From assembly GCA_018969165.1 (NCBI GenBank), contig JAGWYX010000334.1, positions 1 through 5,439 of the forward strand: a stretch of 5,439 bases of DNA. The letters are read 5' to 3'. Below are positions 5,124 through 5,439 of this stretch, piece after piece. The notes under the pieces were generated by a model. That model was not told where the DNA came from and ran no database searches. It saw nothing but the letters and a program-made list of their open reading frames with translations. Within the stretch, counting starts at the first letter, position 1. Every line of letters begins with the position of its first letter. A program made the translations under genes and the position numbers. This DNA is from Verrucomicrobiota bacterium. Lineage in GTDB: Bacteria; Verrucomicrobiota; Verrucomicrobiia; Limisphaerales; JAGWYX01.

Positions 5124-5439
5124 CAAATAGTTGACTTGTGCGCCGCAGCTTGTCGGAATTCAAGGACTCGAGCGGCGCGTCATGGACGCCGGCTGTCGAG
5201 GCGGATTGTGCGCGGTTCGGAGGCGCTTGCCAAGCCGCTTTCAGTTCCCGGCAGGGGCAGCGAATTCCCCGAAGCGGTATCTTGCGCCTTGTGGGGGGTG
5301 AAGCCGCTCGCGATGCGTAGCAGCCGACGTACTGACCAGACCCTGGGATAGAATACAGTTTGTGGCGTCGCTTTTGGCTTCTGGCTAGGCGCCAGACCGG
5401 GAGTGTATCCCAGCGATACTGGACCGGTCGCGCAACAAC
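5124..5439. other. No supported gene; inverted-repeat-rich leader region
   Basis: No reading frame here has family-like sequence; the short + strand frames at 5055-5351 and 5138-5320 look like random GC-rich translations. The region should carry the promoter of the minus-strand sugar operon, but I find no convincing -35/-10 pair. It contains several inverted repeats: CCGCTT/AAGCGG (5235-5240 with 5272-5277) enclosing GGGG/CCCC (5254-5257 with 5267-5270), and a nested pair at 5343-5413. It could be a structured leader, a non-coding RNA or a dispersed repeat. Confidence 0.45.
5343..5413. repeat. Nested inverted repeats (hairpin within hairpin)
   Basis: CTGGGATA (5343-5350) is exactly complementary to TATCCCAG (5406-5413). 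Inside, TCTGGC (5380-5385) pairs with GCCAGA (5391-5396) around TAGGC. The stems would give an outer 8-bp stem with a large internal loop and an inner 6-bp hairpin. No coding frame explains it. Confidence 0.45.

Overview
The window looks like a piece of a GC-rich Gram-negative chromosome. Three lipopolysaccharide-type envelope sugar genes point to an outer membrane, and recognisable Shine-Dalgarno sequences are missing in front of almost every gene. From memory, the style of the integrase remnant and a 'CACGAAT'-type palindromic repeat suggest Verrucomicrobiota or a neighbour in the PVC group. That placement is an inference and was not tested.

Layout. Bases 1-570 read on the + strand: the 3' end of an unidentified gene entering from the left edge (1-258), a strong intercistronic hairpin (264-283), and a small hydrophobic membrane protein (295-570). 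Bases 571-836 hold no convincing gene, only a hairpin and a doubtful minus-strand frame. Everything after that reads on the minus strand. A type II toxin-antitoxin pair (antitoxin 1124-1348, ParE/RelE toxin 837-1127) lies next to a decayed tyrosine-recombinase fragment (about 1433-1744). The fragment starts almost at the 3' end of an intact tRNA-Gly(GCC) gene (1749-1825). This is the classic layout of an old tRNA-borne integration site: the tRNA and the genes to its right look like resident chromosome, and the low-coordinate side looks like the scar or accessory side.

To the right of the tRNA is a compact minus-strand operon. Its transcription order is a WaaE/KdtX-like family 2 glycosyltransferase (4250-5029), a WecE/RffA sugar aminotransferase (3078-4211), and a family 4 (WaaG-like) glycosyltransferase (1942-3081). 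The last two overlap by ATGA. Together they suggest a pathway that makes a nucleotide-activated 4-amino-4,6-dideoxyhexose and adds sugars to an LPS core or other surface glycan.

Upstream of the operon, bases 5037-5123 form an imperfect inverted repeat of two diverged copies of a short motif. The last 300 bases have no supported gene but contain several nested inverted repeats. I see no clear evidence of an undescribed defence system. The most informative parts are the tRNA/integrase/toxin-antitoxin junction and the palindromic elements.
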